51,762 nt of DNA. Source: CAYSCW01 sp964449165. Its GTDB lineage: Bacteria > Acidobacteriota > Aminicenantia > Aminicenantales > Aminicenantaceae. Positions 42,199 to 50,534 of this stretch are shown in pieces (the stretch's first letter is position 1; each line of letters begins with the position of its first letter). Location of the stretch: contig CAYVAT010000023.1 in the NCBI GenBank assembly GCA_964449165.1, positions 1 to 51,762 of the forward strand, given 5' to 3'. The translations under genes were made by a program, and so were the position numbers. Under the pieces are notes generated by a model. It ran no database searches, was not told where the DNA came from, and was given only the letters and a program-made list of their open reading frames with translations.

Positions 42199-42408
42199 TG
42201 CAGCCTTTTGAGCTAATATTTTTTTCATAGTAACTTAAATATTATTGCTCATTNNNNNNNNNNNNNNNNNNNNNNNNNNNNNNNNNNNNNNNNNNNNNNN
42301 NNNNNNNNNNNNNNNNNNNNNNNNNNNNNNNNNNNNNNNNNNNNNNNNNNNNNTGCAGCCTTTTGAGCTAATATTTTTTTCATAGTAACTTAAATATTAT
42401 TGCTCATT
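42199..42408. repeat. 100-N assembly gap flanked by a 55-base perfect direct repeat
   Basis: Positions 42199-42253 and 42354-42408 are identical over 55 bases and abut the run of exactly 100 N (42254-42353). The most likely reading is two contig ends that overlap by one k-mer and were joined with a default gap, so no real sequence may be missing. The right copy contains the permease stop codon region. Confidence 0.85.
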
Positions 42409-44773
42409 CATATCTAAGACAGTCGACCGGATTGGCTTTGGCGACTCTGAGGGTTTGAAAGATTATTGTGAGAATAGAGATGATCAGGGCCAGTGCCGCA
42501 GATAGAAGAAATATTAAGAGGCTGACGGGTATCCTGTAAGCGAAATTCTGAAGCCATTTATTCATGACATAATAGGATACAGGCCAGGCGATAACATTTG
42601 CGATCATTACCCACTTTATGAATTCACGAGAGAGCATCATCACGATTAAAGAAGCTTTAGCACCCAGCACTTTTCGGATACCAATTTCCTTCGTTCGCTG
42701 TTGGGCGGTATAAGCAGCAAGTCCCAAGAGACCAAGGCAAGCAATTAAAATTGAAATTAAAGTAGACGTTGTGGAAAGTTTGCCCAATCTTTCTGTCGCT
42801 CTGAAACTTTGATCAAAATCTGAATCTAAAAAACTGTAAATAAATGGGAACAGCGGGACTGTTTGTTTCCATGTTTTCTCGATAAAATCTAAAGTTGAAG
42901 CGATTTCCCCCTTTTGAATCCTTATCAATACAAAATTTATTGTATCACGCCCCACCTTATCAGTACTCAGCATGAATGCAAGCGGCTGAAGCTCTTCTCG
43001 ATCGGGGCGATTAAAAATGAAATCCTTCATGACACCGATAACATTTCCTGTTTGTCCTATCAACGTCAATCTCTTGCCAAGGGCAGAGGCCTCTCCCATT
43101 AGATTTGCAAGTGTTTCATTTACGATAAAATTATTCGAATCCGTTACAAATTTCCTTGAAAAATTGCGCCCTTCCATAAGCCGAATATCGAGTGTTTCAA
43201 GAAAATCATAATCGATATGACTGAAACAAATGTCGCCATGGTCATCGGGATCTTTACCTGCCCAGTCACTATCAGGTGAACGCTGCCCAAAAAAGGGAAG
43301 TTGAGTCGACATTCCGCCGACTCTTAAAATTCTTGAATCCATGAGTAGTTGATTTTTGAACTGAGTATAGAATTTTTCACTGCCTTTACGAAGACGTATT
43401 GTCACAATTTGATCTTTGTTGTAACCGATCTCTTGGTTTTTCAAAAAATTCAACTGATTGAAAATAACGAGTGTGCCAATAATCAGAAAAATAGAAAAAC
43501 TAAACTGGATGACAACCAAAATTTTTCTCAACGCGAATCCTCGAGATTCTCTGGTAAGATGTCCTTTTAGTATTCTTATCGGCTTGTATCCTGATAACAC
43601 CACCGCAGGATAAATACCAGCGGCAAAACCTGTAAAAACCGTGACTCCGATCATCACCACAATAACCTCGGGTTTCATTAAAGAGAAAAATGTGAAACCG
43701 GCTGTGTTCATATTAACGAGGTTAGTAAATAGGGGAAGCAATAAACAGGCCAACTCTAAGGCAACAAACAGGGAAATAAGACTTATTAACAGTGATTCGC
43801 CCAAAAACTGGGAAGCTACATTTTTGCGAAATGCCCCAACCACTTTTCGGATGCCGATTTCTTTTGCCCTGCCTGCTGAACGTGCGGTGGAAAGGTTCAT
43901 GAAATTTACACAAGCAATTAATAGAATCGCAAAAGCACAAATTGAATACATATACAAGGTTTGCCTTGGAGAATCCACATACCCGGTTAGATGAAGCTTT
44001 TTAAGAGGTTCAAGAAACAACTGAACCTGTTTGTCGATATTTTTATCCATTCTTTTTTGAATAAAATCTCCTATTTTACGATTAAACTCATCGACAGTAA
44101 CCTCTGGATTTAAATGAACATATGTTGTTAATGAAACATTGGCCCAATTGTCGGGGCGGGGATAATCGAATGGAGGTTTGAATGATACCGCCATATCAAA
44201 CTGTATACTTGAATTCAGAGGAATATTTTTGATTACTCCTGTAATGAATAAATCATGCTCATTGTTTATTGTAAGTAATTTTCCTATAGGCTCTTCATCT
44301 GGGAAATATTTTGCAGCCATTTCTTCTGTAATGACTATCGAATAAGGTTCTGTCAGCGCCGTCCTTTTATCCCCCTTGATAAAGGGAAAACTGAACATTT
44401 GAAAAAAGGCGTTATCTACACTTGTACATCTTACATAAAACGATTTTTCACCATTGCTGACCAAGAGAGCTCCTAACCTTTTTTCTCTGGATGCATGAAT
44501 GATTTCCGGGTATTCATCTATCAACTCCTGCATCAGCCTGTTTGGTGTCATATCCACATAATATTGTTTCCCCCTCTCAAAAACATCCCTATTGACTCTG
44601 TAAATATTCTCAGAATTCTCATGGAAATTATCATAACTCAGCTCATATATTGTTAAACCCGAAACTAGAAAACAGCATGCCAGTCCCAAGGCAAGACTGG
44701 CAATGTTGATAAATGAATATCCTTTGTGTCTTTTGATGATTCTAAACGTGATTTTTATGTAATTTTTGAGCAT
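42404..44773 (-). CDS. FtsX/MacB-family ABC transporter permease
   Basis: 789 aa with two tandem permease halves. The first has an N-terminal membrane helix (about 20-42), a periplasmic MacB-type domain (about 50-275) and an FtsX block beginning RSAGRAKEIGIRKVVGAFRK (about 297-316). The second repeats this with a helix near 430, a second periplasmic domain, and AQQRTKEIGIRKVLGAKASL before three final helices. It ends NPVDCLRYE, the usual terminus. Such permeases pair with a MacB/LolD-like ATPase, which is not in the window. GGAGAAAAATT precedes the ATG. A sigma-54-type promoter lies at 45025-45040. Confidence 0.9.
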   Translation of the reverse strand: MLKNYIKITFRIIKRHKGYSFINIASLALGLACCFLVSGLTIYELSYDNFHENSENIYRVNRDVFERGKQYYVDMTPNRLMQELIDEYPEIIHASREKRLGALLVSNGEKSFYVRCTSVDNAFFQMFSFPFIKGDKRTALTEPYSIVITEEMAAKYFPDEEPIGKLLTINNEHDLFITGVIKNIPLNSSIQFDMAVSFKPPFDYPRPDNWANVSLTTYVHLNPEVTVDEFNRKIGDFIQKRMDKNIDKQVQLFLEPLKKLHLTGYVDSPRQTLYMYSICAFAILLIACVNFMNLSTARSAGRAKEIGIRKVVGAFRKNVASQFLGESLLISLISLFVALELACLLLPLFTNLVNMNTAGFTFFSLMKPEVIVVMIGVTVFTGFAAGIYPAVVLSGYKPIRILKGHLTRESRGFALRKILVVIQFSFSIFLIIGTLVIFNQLNFLKNQEIGYNKDQIVTIRLRKGSEKFYTQFKNQLLMDSRILRVGGMSTQLPFFGQRSPDSDWAGKDPDDHGDICFSHIDYDFLETLDIRLMEGRNFSRKFVTDSNNFIVNETLANLMGEASALGKRLTLIGQTGNVIGVMKDFIFNRPDREELQPLAFMLSTDKVGRDTINFVLIRIQKGEIASTLDFIEKTWKQTVPLFPFIYSFLDSDFDQSFRATERLGKLSTTSTLISILIACLGLLGLAAYTAQQRTKEIGIRKVLGAKASLIVMMLSREFIKWVMIANVIAWPVSYYVMNKWLQNFAYRIPVSLLIFLLSAALALIISILTIIFQTLRVAKANPVDCLRYE

Positions 44774-44940
44774 AATTTTTCTCCGGCGATATTGAACAAT
44801 CCGGAAGCCTTTAGTCGTTGGAGGTGGTTGTCGGTGATCTTCATCCCTCCCGCAATTTGGAGTGCCTTGTCCGTTTCACCTATGACATTTATCAAGCCTG
44901 ATGCTTGGGCTTCTTTGAGATGACACTGACTAAACCGCAT
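44755..44940 (-). CDS. Possible small protein upstream of the permease (unconfirmed)
   Basis: A 61-codon frame (ATG 44940, preceded by AAGGGAAAGAAAGAT) that overlaps the permease start by 19 bases. The sequence contains a related pair, QASGLINVIGE and KASGLFNIAGE, about 32 residues apart, suggesting an internal duplication. No family is recognised. It lies between the sigma-54-type promoter and the permease, so it would be translated from the same message. It may be a coupling or regulatory leader, or not coding at all. Confidence 0.3.
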   Translation of the reverse strand: MRFSQCHLKEAQASGLINVIGETDKALQIAGGMKITDNHLQRLKASGLFNIAGEKLCSKIT

Positions 44941-45024
44941 CTTTCTTTCCCTTATATGCCGGCCTGTTGTGCACCTCTAGTCTCTTGTATTCATTTTTTT
45001 ATTTTATGTTCACCATTTTGTAGA

Positions 45025-45040
45025 GCAAATAATATGCCAA
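45025..45040 (-). promoter_or_regulatory. Sigma-54-type promoter upstream of the permease
   Basis: On the minus strand TTGGCATATTATTTGC, with GG and GC 12 bases apart. The predicted start is near 45013, giving 73 bases to the small frame at 44940 and about 240 to the permease. The upstream side (45041-45075) is related to the matching region at 49475-49509. Confidence 0.6.
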
Positions 45041-45168
45041 TATTACCTCCTGGGATTTTCGAATGCTTGGTCAGCACAATATGTCCATTCTCGAACAACT
45101 TATGTACACATCTGAACAAAAATAAATATTCCCCCCATCAAATTTATAGCAGCGAACAGTCAAGATTC
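45041..45168. repeat. Dispersed repeat copy shared with 49381-49509
   Basis: Two blocks recur: 45041-45075 matches 49475-49509 (shared TATTACCTCCTGGGATT and then TGCTTGxTCAG), and 45137-45168 matches 49381-49411 (ATCAAxTTxTAGCAGxGAAC). The blocks occur in the opposite order in the two places. The rest of 44941-45305 holds nothing else recognisable. Confidence 0.6.
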
Positions 45169-45305
45169 TCTTGCTTTATAATTCAGACTTAACCTTTTGT
45201 TTTGCGAAATAAAGCAGTTCCTAAGCAATTTCTGAATTATATTTTCTCAGATGATGTTACTTCACCCGAAAAGTTGATGTGTAAGATTGGAAGAAATTGA
45301 AAAAT

Positions 45306-46322
45306 CTAATCCACTTTTTTTATGTAGATGCTTCCACCGGAAGTGTGCAGGTACAATTCCGGTCCGCCGTTGTTTATTTTTGCATTCAATATCCTTTTGC
45401 TTATCTCTCCCTTTAGAGTGACTGGAAAATCGGTATAGACCCGTCCGCTGGTTGTCTTGGCATTCACATCCACTCCAATGTTGTCAGCCAGATAGACAGT
45501 AACAGAGCCACCGGAAGTTGACAGGCTACAGTCCGATTCGGGCTGGGTGGAGATATAGGCCGAAACGCTTCCACCGGATGTCTTCGCTTTGACAGCTCCT
45601 TTAACTTCTTTGATAGAGATGCTGCCACCAGAAGTATGGACATCGACATTGCCCTTTACATGTCCAACTGTTATGCCTCCCCCGGATGTATGAGCCACAA
45701 CGTCTCCACTGACTTCTCCGATCGCGATACTTCCTCCAGAGGTTTTTATGTCTGCGATCCCTGTGCAGCTTGTGAGCTTTATGCTTCCGCCGGAAGTTCT
45801 TCCCCAAACAGGGCCTTTGATACGGCTGAAACTCAAGCTGCCTCCGGATGTTTTGCTGCGGACTTTTCCTTTCAAATCATCGACTGATATACTTCCACCA
45901 CTAGTTTTAAGGTCAACATTGAATTCTTCAGGGAGAGATACAAGAAAATGGAAGCGGACATATTTACCGATATTACTCAGCAGTTTGCTCAGCCCACTCC
46001 GGTCATATTCTCCGTTGACATAGACCGTGTTTCCATCCTGGCGAAAACTTATATTGAAATCCTCCAGGATTCCTTCTGCTTTTCTGGAGCCTGGTTTTCT
46101 GATTTCTCGAATGACTTCGACTTTTAGGGTATTTGTTTTTGAAGTGATGATTTCGATAGAACCCAGGTCTGTGTCAACAATCAACTGTCCTCCTGGCCTG
46201 ACCTGGAATGATTTTTTGATGCTATCTTCGGTAACACTGTAGAGACAAGCTGTAAAGGTCAAAACAAGAGCTGTGATAAAGATGAATGTGAGTAAGGTTT
46301 TTTGGGAATTTTTTACTATCAT
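45306..46322 (-). CDS. Exported DUF4097 protein with TSGGS 18-residue repeats
   Basis: ATG 46322 is chosen because GGAGGGGAGAC lies directly before it; the longer frame to 46379 has no ribosome site. A signal segment (about 8-28) leads to a beta-rich domain. From about residue 145 there are six consecutive 18-residue repeats starting TSGGS (SISV, SLSF, SIKL, SIAI, GITV, SISI), then three longer copies and a final TSGGSIYIKK. This is an unusually regular right-handed beta-solenoid, the DUF4097 fold. No catalytic motif. Probably a cell-surface or periplasmic structural or ligand-binding protein. 338 aa. Confidence 0.78.
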   Translation of the reverse strand: MIVKNSQKTLLTFIFITALVLTFTACLYSVTEDSIKKSFQVRPGGQLIVDTDLGSIEIITSKTNTLKVEVIREIRKPGSRKAEGILEDFNISFRQDGNTVYVNGEYDRSGLSKLLSNIGKYVRFHFLVSLPEEFNVDLKTSGGSISVDDLKGKVRSKTSGGSLSFSRIKGPVWGRTSGGSIKLTSCTGIADIKTSGGSIAIGEVSGDVVAHTSGGGITVGHVKGNVDVHTSGGSISIKEVKGAVKAKTSGGSVSAYISTQPESDCSLSTSGGSVTVYLADNIGVDVNAKTTSGRVYTDFPVTLKGEISKRILNAKINNGGPELYLHTSGGSIYIKKVD

Positions 46323-46625
46323 GTCTCCCCTCCTTTGTTTTCTTTCGTTCATCAGTTTTTTTTGATTAATAAAGTACATGACTATCTAATAGGACGCATT
46401 TTATTTGTGAAAGGTTCGTTTTTTCGATAAAAAGTTACATTTGCCATTTCAGCTCATTATCCTCGACTGGAGTACTCGGTTTTTCTCAAGGGCATTTCTG
46501 CGCCTCGAGGTCAGCTTGTATATTCGCTTATGCCATCCACTCCTCTTTGCTGTTGGCTAAGAGAAAAAAGAATCCAGGTATCCCATTTTTTTATTTTGGA
46601 ATGATCAAATTATTGAACGATAAAG

Positions 46626-47255
46626 TTATCCCGTCCAGATATACTTATGGTTGCAGCAATCATGACCCTGCATCAGTGTTTTATCCCGAATTAACTTAAT
46701 CTTGGGATTAAATTCCGAAGCCCAAGTATAATCCCCCCAGCAGACGGCTGCATAACCGATGTCTCCAGCTTTGTAGGGCAGAAAGGATTCGGCAGCAAGA
46801 CAATCGGTCACCCGAATTTCAAAGACTGTATCCGTATCCTCTATAATCTCCATGGTTAGACTTGCCAGCATCTCTGGATCCCTAAAGATACTTATGTAAG
46901 ATTTGAAATCTGATTTTCCAAGCCTTTTGAGATCTCTTTGTGCCTGCTCTTTCAGCCTTTGCTCTGTTTGTTTTTTAATAAGTTCTATCACTCGTTCCTC
47001 ACCGATTTCTCCTTGTAAAAATCTGGCAAACCTGATGAAACTCCGGTTGCGCATAGCGGCCATTCTACGGTATGTCATTTTAAGCCCCGGTATTTCCTTA
47101 TCGAACTTGTGCTCTTCCTGAATAAAAAGTGATTTGCCGATCCATGGAGAGCCTGCAAAAACCCTATTTGCAGCAAGACACGATACTGCACAAACAGGTA
47201 GGGTTTTGGTTAAAAAATCTCTTCGGCTCGACTGTTTTTTTTCGAATTCTTTCAT
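46626..47255 (-). CDS. Tat-exported L-2-amino-thiazoline-4-carboxylic acid hydrolase-like protein
   Basis: A twin-arginine signal SSRRDFLTKTLPVCAVSCLAA (Arg11, Arg12) directs export by Tat. The mature part ends DTVFEIRVTDCLAAESFLPY, then DIGYAAVCWGDYTWASEFNPKIKL and TLMQGHDCCNHKYIW. The CxxxxxxF, DxGYxxxCxxD and LMxGxDxCxxxY words match the C-terminal motifs of the ATC-hydrolase (PF14196-type) family. Actual substrate unknown. 209 aa. AAGGAG precedes the ATG. It is the last gene of the esterase/redoxin cluster, 86 bases after the redoxin gene. Confidence 0.7.
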   Translation of the reverse strand: MKEFEKKQSSRRDFLTKTLPVCAVSCLAANRVFAGSPWIGKSLFIQEEHKFDKEIPGLKMTYRRMAAMRNRSFIRFARFLQGEIGEERVIELIKKQTEQRLKEQAQRDLKRLGKSDFKSYISIFRDPEMLASLTMEIIEDTDTVFEIRVTDCLAAESFLPYKAGDIGYAAVCWGDYTWASEFNPKIKLIRDKTLMQGHDCCNHKYIWTG

Positions 47256-47341
47256 AATTTACTCCTTTTAAGAAATTTTCAGTCAATAAACATTCACAGG
47301 TTGACCGATATAGTCATTTCAATGTACATACCCTATTTAAA

Positions 47342-48067
47342 TTATTTATTTATAATCATTCGTTGGATAAATTTAAAGATATAATCAAAACTGGGTCTAT
47401 CCATGGTTGATTGACTTATGTATTTAAATTGGATTATCCCGTTTTTGTCAATGATAAATATAGCTGGTACATTTTGCTCGGCTCGATTCAGATTCCATTC
47501 TGTTCTGAACAGTTCAAGTCCTATTGAGACTTTCCGGTCAGCATCAATTAATATAGGGAAGGGTAATGGAGTTTCGCCCTCACTGTAATCAAATGTTTTT
47601 GGCCAGGCTTTCCGGGCAGTATGCATCCAGTCTTTCATTCCCTCACTAAGCTTTTCAGGATTTTTCGGATACTTCCAATTCTCAATCTCACCTAGATTCC
47701 TCTGAAAATTCTTTACCCAATCTTCTACTTCCTCTCTGGTATAGGGTAAAACCTGAATAATCTCAAGATTATATTTTTTTCTGATCTGTAGACGTTTTTC
47801 CAGATCTACAAGTTCTGCATACTGATAATGGCAATAACGGCACCATTGGTTCATATAGCGGCCTCTTGGGAATAACAATAAAATATTTTTTCCCTTAAAC
47901 TGTGAAATAGATATCTCTTCTCCTTGGTAAGACGGAAGCTTAAAATCTGGCATTGGATGCCCTAATTGTGCTGCTTGCTGGATTTTTGGCTGTTGTGCAA
48001 ACAAACTGCCAGAAACCAGGATAAAAATTAAAATATAAATCATTTGAAAATGGTTGTTTTTTCTCAT
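47342..48067 (-). CDS. Exported redoxin (peroxiredoxin/TlpA-like) with a CxxC motif
   Basis: Signal peptide (about 6-25), then the thioredoxin-like domain: GHPMPDFKLPSYQGEEISISQFKGKNILLLF (about 36-66) and an active-site WCRYC (Cys76, Cys79). DRKVSIGLELFR and NVPAIFIIDKNGIIQFKYI follow, the standard AhpC/TSA-type end. Between them is an insert (about 115-165) rich in Lys and Trp. Probably a periplasmic thiol oxidoreductase or peroxidase. AAGGAGG lies before the ATG. 24 bases separate it from the esterase gene upstream. Confidence 0.82.
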   Translation of the reverse strand: MRKNNHFQMIYILIFILVSGSLFAQQPKIQQAAQLGHPMPDFKLPSYQGEEISISQFKGKNILLLFPRGRYMNQWCRYCHYQYAELVDLEKRLQIRKKYNLEIIQVLPYTREEVEDWVKNFQRNLGEIENWKYPKNPEKLSEGMKDWMHTARKAWPKTFDYSEGETPLPFPILIDADRKVSIGLELFRTEWNLNRAEQNVPAIFIIDKNGIIQFKYISQSTMDRPSFDYIFKFIQRMIINK

Positions 48068-48091
48068 TATTAAATACCTCCTTTTTATAAT

Positions 48092-49327
48092 TTATTGTTT
48101 TAATTCAAGTTCTTTTTCAATGTCTTGTAAGAAAAAATTGCTCCAGACAATGCGCTCGGAATATGGTTCTAGAGAGGACTCTTCAATCTCAATTGCTTTT
48201 AAGAAACTCTTTTTTGCCAAACGGAGTTCGCCAACTGCCCCAGCCCTCATTCCAAGATAATAATGTGCATAGGATGATTCCGGGAATTCATTGACATATT
48301 GTTTCGCTATTTCAAAAGCCTTTTTCTTATCCCCCTCATTAAAATATTTGCTTGCAAGTCGAAAATAGGCCGATTCAGGCATATCGATCTCGAATCCATA
48401 TTTTTTAGATTGGCTTTCATAAAATGAACGTATACCCTCAAATCCATCATTCATAATCTCATTTGGCATCATCCAATCAGCAAAAAGTGCTAAAAGGCCT
48501 TGATAGTATGCTTTATAGGGAACATAGCTGTGGCTTTCCTCTGGAATCTCGATGAAGGTGAATGCTGTTTTTTCACCCGGGCTCTTCCTCATTTTAGGGA
48601 AAAAACCGTCTTTTACCGAGCGCCCCATATCCCCGCCTTCGAGAGCGCCGATCGTTACGATTAGAGGTTTTGTCGATGGCTGTTCATGTGAAAGAAAAGT
48701 GTCTATTTTTTTGACATAAAGATCTCCATCCCACCAGAGACTTGGGCTTATAGCAAGGTAAGCGGAAAAAAGATGGTTATGTTCGAAATAAGTATAAACG
48801 GTTAAGAGTCCTCCTAATGACCATCCTGATAAGACACGAAAGGGCTCTGTTTTATAGTTAGAATCAATGAATGAGAACAGTTCAGTATTCAGAAATTCAA
48901 GAAATTTCTCCGCCTTACCGCTCGTGGGAAATCTTAATCCGCCGGGCTGTTCCGGTGCATACGTAGGTGTGTAATCACGGTTCCTATCAACATTTACAAT
49001 CCCGATAATAATCATTTGCGGGATGGGTTGAACATTGATGTACTTAAGCTCTGACAAGAACTCCACCGCTGAGACCGCTTGTTGGAAGAAGAATTCTGCA
49101 TCAAGAACATATAATGCCGGATATTTTTTTTCGGACGAGGCATAGCCTTTTGGCAGGTGAACAAGGATTGTTCGCTCTTCATCGAGCACACGCGAATGAA
49201 ATTTTACTTTTTCATCAGGGGCAATTTTTTCTATTTTTACTACGGAAAACATAGCGTCCATTTTCGGACAAAGCACGAGAAGAATCATCATGGTGGTGGC
49301 AAGCGACTTAAAGACATCCTTGTACAT
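48092..49327 (-). CDS. Secreted esterase (PF00756-type alpha/beta hydrolase) with C-terminal TPR region
   Basis: Signal segment (about 8-25), then the esterase domain: RTILVHLPKGYASSEKKYPALYVLD (about 52-76) and the nucleophile elbow GWSLGG (Ser170). DAEFFFQQAVSAVEFL and LAISPSLWWDGDLYV are typical of the Fes/IroE-like esterase family, as is ESHSYVPYKAYYQGL with the catalytic His. The last 100 residues contain TPR-like helices (KYFNEGDKKKAFEIAKQYVNEFPES, then LAKKSFLKAIEIEE). 411 aa. AAGGAGCGAG precedes the ATG. First gene of the cluster, under the sigma-54-type promoter at 49459-49474. Confidence 0.85.
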   Translation of the reverse strand: MYKDVFKSLATTMMILLVLCPKMDAMFSVVKIEKIAPDEKVKFHSRVLDEERTILVHLPKGYASSEKKYPALYVLDAEFFFQQAVSAVEFLSELKYINVQPIPQMIIIGIVNVDRNRDYTPTYAPEQPGGLRFPTSGKAEKFLEFLNTELFSFIDSNYKTEPFRVLSGWSLGGLLTVYTYFEHNHLFSAYLAISPSLWWDGDLYVKKIDTFLSHEQPSTKPLIVTIGALEGGDMGRSVKDGFFPKMRKSPGEKTAFTFIEIPEESHSYVPYKAYYQGLLALFADWMMPNEIMNDGFEGIRSFYESQSKKYGFEIDMPESAYFRLASKYFNEGDKKKAFEIAKQYVNEFPESSYAHYYLGMRAGAVGELRLAKKSFLKAIEIEESSLEPYSERIVWSNFFLQDIEKELELKQ

Positions 49328-49380
49328 TTTCTCGCTCCTTTTTATGTAACCTTGTTATGAGTTAAATATATATTCCTTAT

Positions 49381-49509
49381 ATCAATTTGTAGCAGAGAAC
49401 GGTCTGGATTCCATTGTTTTGTGTTCCAGTCTAAATCCTGCATTCCCTATTTTACTCAGCAATAAACATGCCAATATTACCTCCTGGGATTGTAGAGTGC
49501 TTGTTCAGG
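49381..49509. repeat. Dispersed repeat copy shared with 45041-45168
   Basis: Partner of the repeat upstream of the permease; here block order is reversed. 49381-49411 lies in the esterase leader, 49475-49509 directly upstream of the sigma-54-type promoter. Confidence 0.6.
49459..49474 (-). promoter_or_regulatory. Sigma-54-type promoter upstream of the esterase/redoxin/Tat cluster
   Basis: On the minus strand TTGGCATGTTTATTGC, GG and GC 12 bases apart, with an exact TTGC at -12. Predicted start near 49447, leader about 120 bases. Two direct copies of CACGTCA (49544-49550 and 49560-49566, 16 bases apart) lie about 75-95 bases upstream and could be an activator site. Confidence 0.62.
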
Positions 49510-49988
49510 GCTTTGGTGCATGAATCCATTGCTGCGCTGATAACACGTCAGTGGGCTATCACGTCATAAGCATGTAAAATCTGCAAATTCAAAGGAAGTC
49601 AGCATTGCCGAAGCCCTAAGGAATACTTTCTTGCAGAAAGCATGGGATAAATAGTGAAACTTGGGATGATTAAAATACCGAATTTGAATAGAGGTAAACT
49701 ACAGTCCATGCCCTTTTACAAGGAAAAATCAATACACTAATCTGATTAAATGAAAATTCTTTCTGATTTTCTTTTATAATATTACAAAATGAAGATGGAT
49801 ATTTCATCAGACAAAAGTTGTAATTTACAAAAAAAACTTTATTTCAAATTAAAGAGAATTCATAACTTTAATACTTCTCCCATTCTTAAAGTTGATGTTC
49901 GGAACACTCTTTTCTGTGCAAAAACGGACAGCATCTGTCTAAGAATGAACACATTATGTTTATTCTCCAATCAAACCAGATAATATGG
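49510..49988. other. Divergent intergenic region, no gene recognised
   Basis: AT-rich, between the esterase promoter and the propeller-sensor promoter. A 64-codon frame at 49789 has no ribosome site and no recognisable content. Apart from the CACGTCA pair and the two promoters I see nothing more. Confidence 0.5.
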
Positions 49989-50004
49989 TTGGCATATTTC
50001 TTGC
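49989..50004 (+). promoter_or_regulatory. Sigma-54-type promoter at the propeller-sensor remnant
   Basis: TTGGCATATTTCTTGC, GG at 49991-49992 and GC at 50003-50004. The predicted start (near 50016) lies only 5 bases before ATG 50021, so the message would be almost leaderless, or the start codon is not the true one. Confidence 0.5.
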
Positions 50005-50020
50005 GCAATAATTAGGCGAA

Positions 50021-50490
50021 ATGACTAGCTTTTCATCCCTTAAATGCCTTATAAAGGAAAATTTATCAATCAACCTATCTATAAGGTCTATCTTCTTTTT
50101 CTTATTCTTGGCATCTCATTCTATTCCTTTCTTTTCGCAAACAGCTCATTCTCTGCATTTCACTAGATTACTGCCTTCTTCTAGAGGTAACTCTTTCCGC
50201 GTGATTCACTGCATTACTCAGGACAAGCAGGGCTTCATATGGATTGCAAGCCTATGCGGCCTAGCTCGTTATGATGGGAATGAATATATTCTGTTTGAGC
50301 ACAAAGTCGGAGATCTCTCTTCTTTGATCGACAACTACCTTTTTTCTGTAACTGAAGATTCACACGGCAATTTATGGGTTACATCTGACAAAGGATTGGA
50401 ACTTTTTAACCGAGAAACAGGCCAATTCATCCATTATCAGCACGACTCCGCAGATCCTCACTCCCTCTCCAACAACTCACATAAGCATTT
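50021..50490 (+). pseudogene. Truncated two-component regulator propeller sensor (N-terminal fragment)
   Basis: A signal segment (about 20-44) is followed by two Reg_prop-type blades: VIHCITQDKQGFIWIASLCG with LARYDGNEYILFEH, and YLFSVTEDSHGNLWVTSDKG with LELFNRETGQFIHYQHD, then DPHSLSNNS, which normally leads into the next blade. After about residue 155 the frame continues through the end of the adenosine deaminase gene on the opposite strand and reads nonsense. Full hybrid sensors are over 1000 aa with histidine kinase domains, all missing here. A rearrangement therefore joined the fragment to the deaminase locus near 50480-50530. Confidence 0.7.
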
Positions 50491-50534
50491 AGCGCGCCAA
50501 CGATATTATGATGGATGGGATTTTAGGATCGTCC

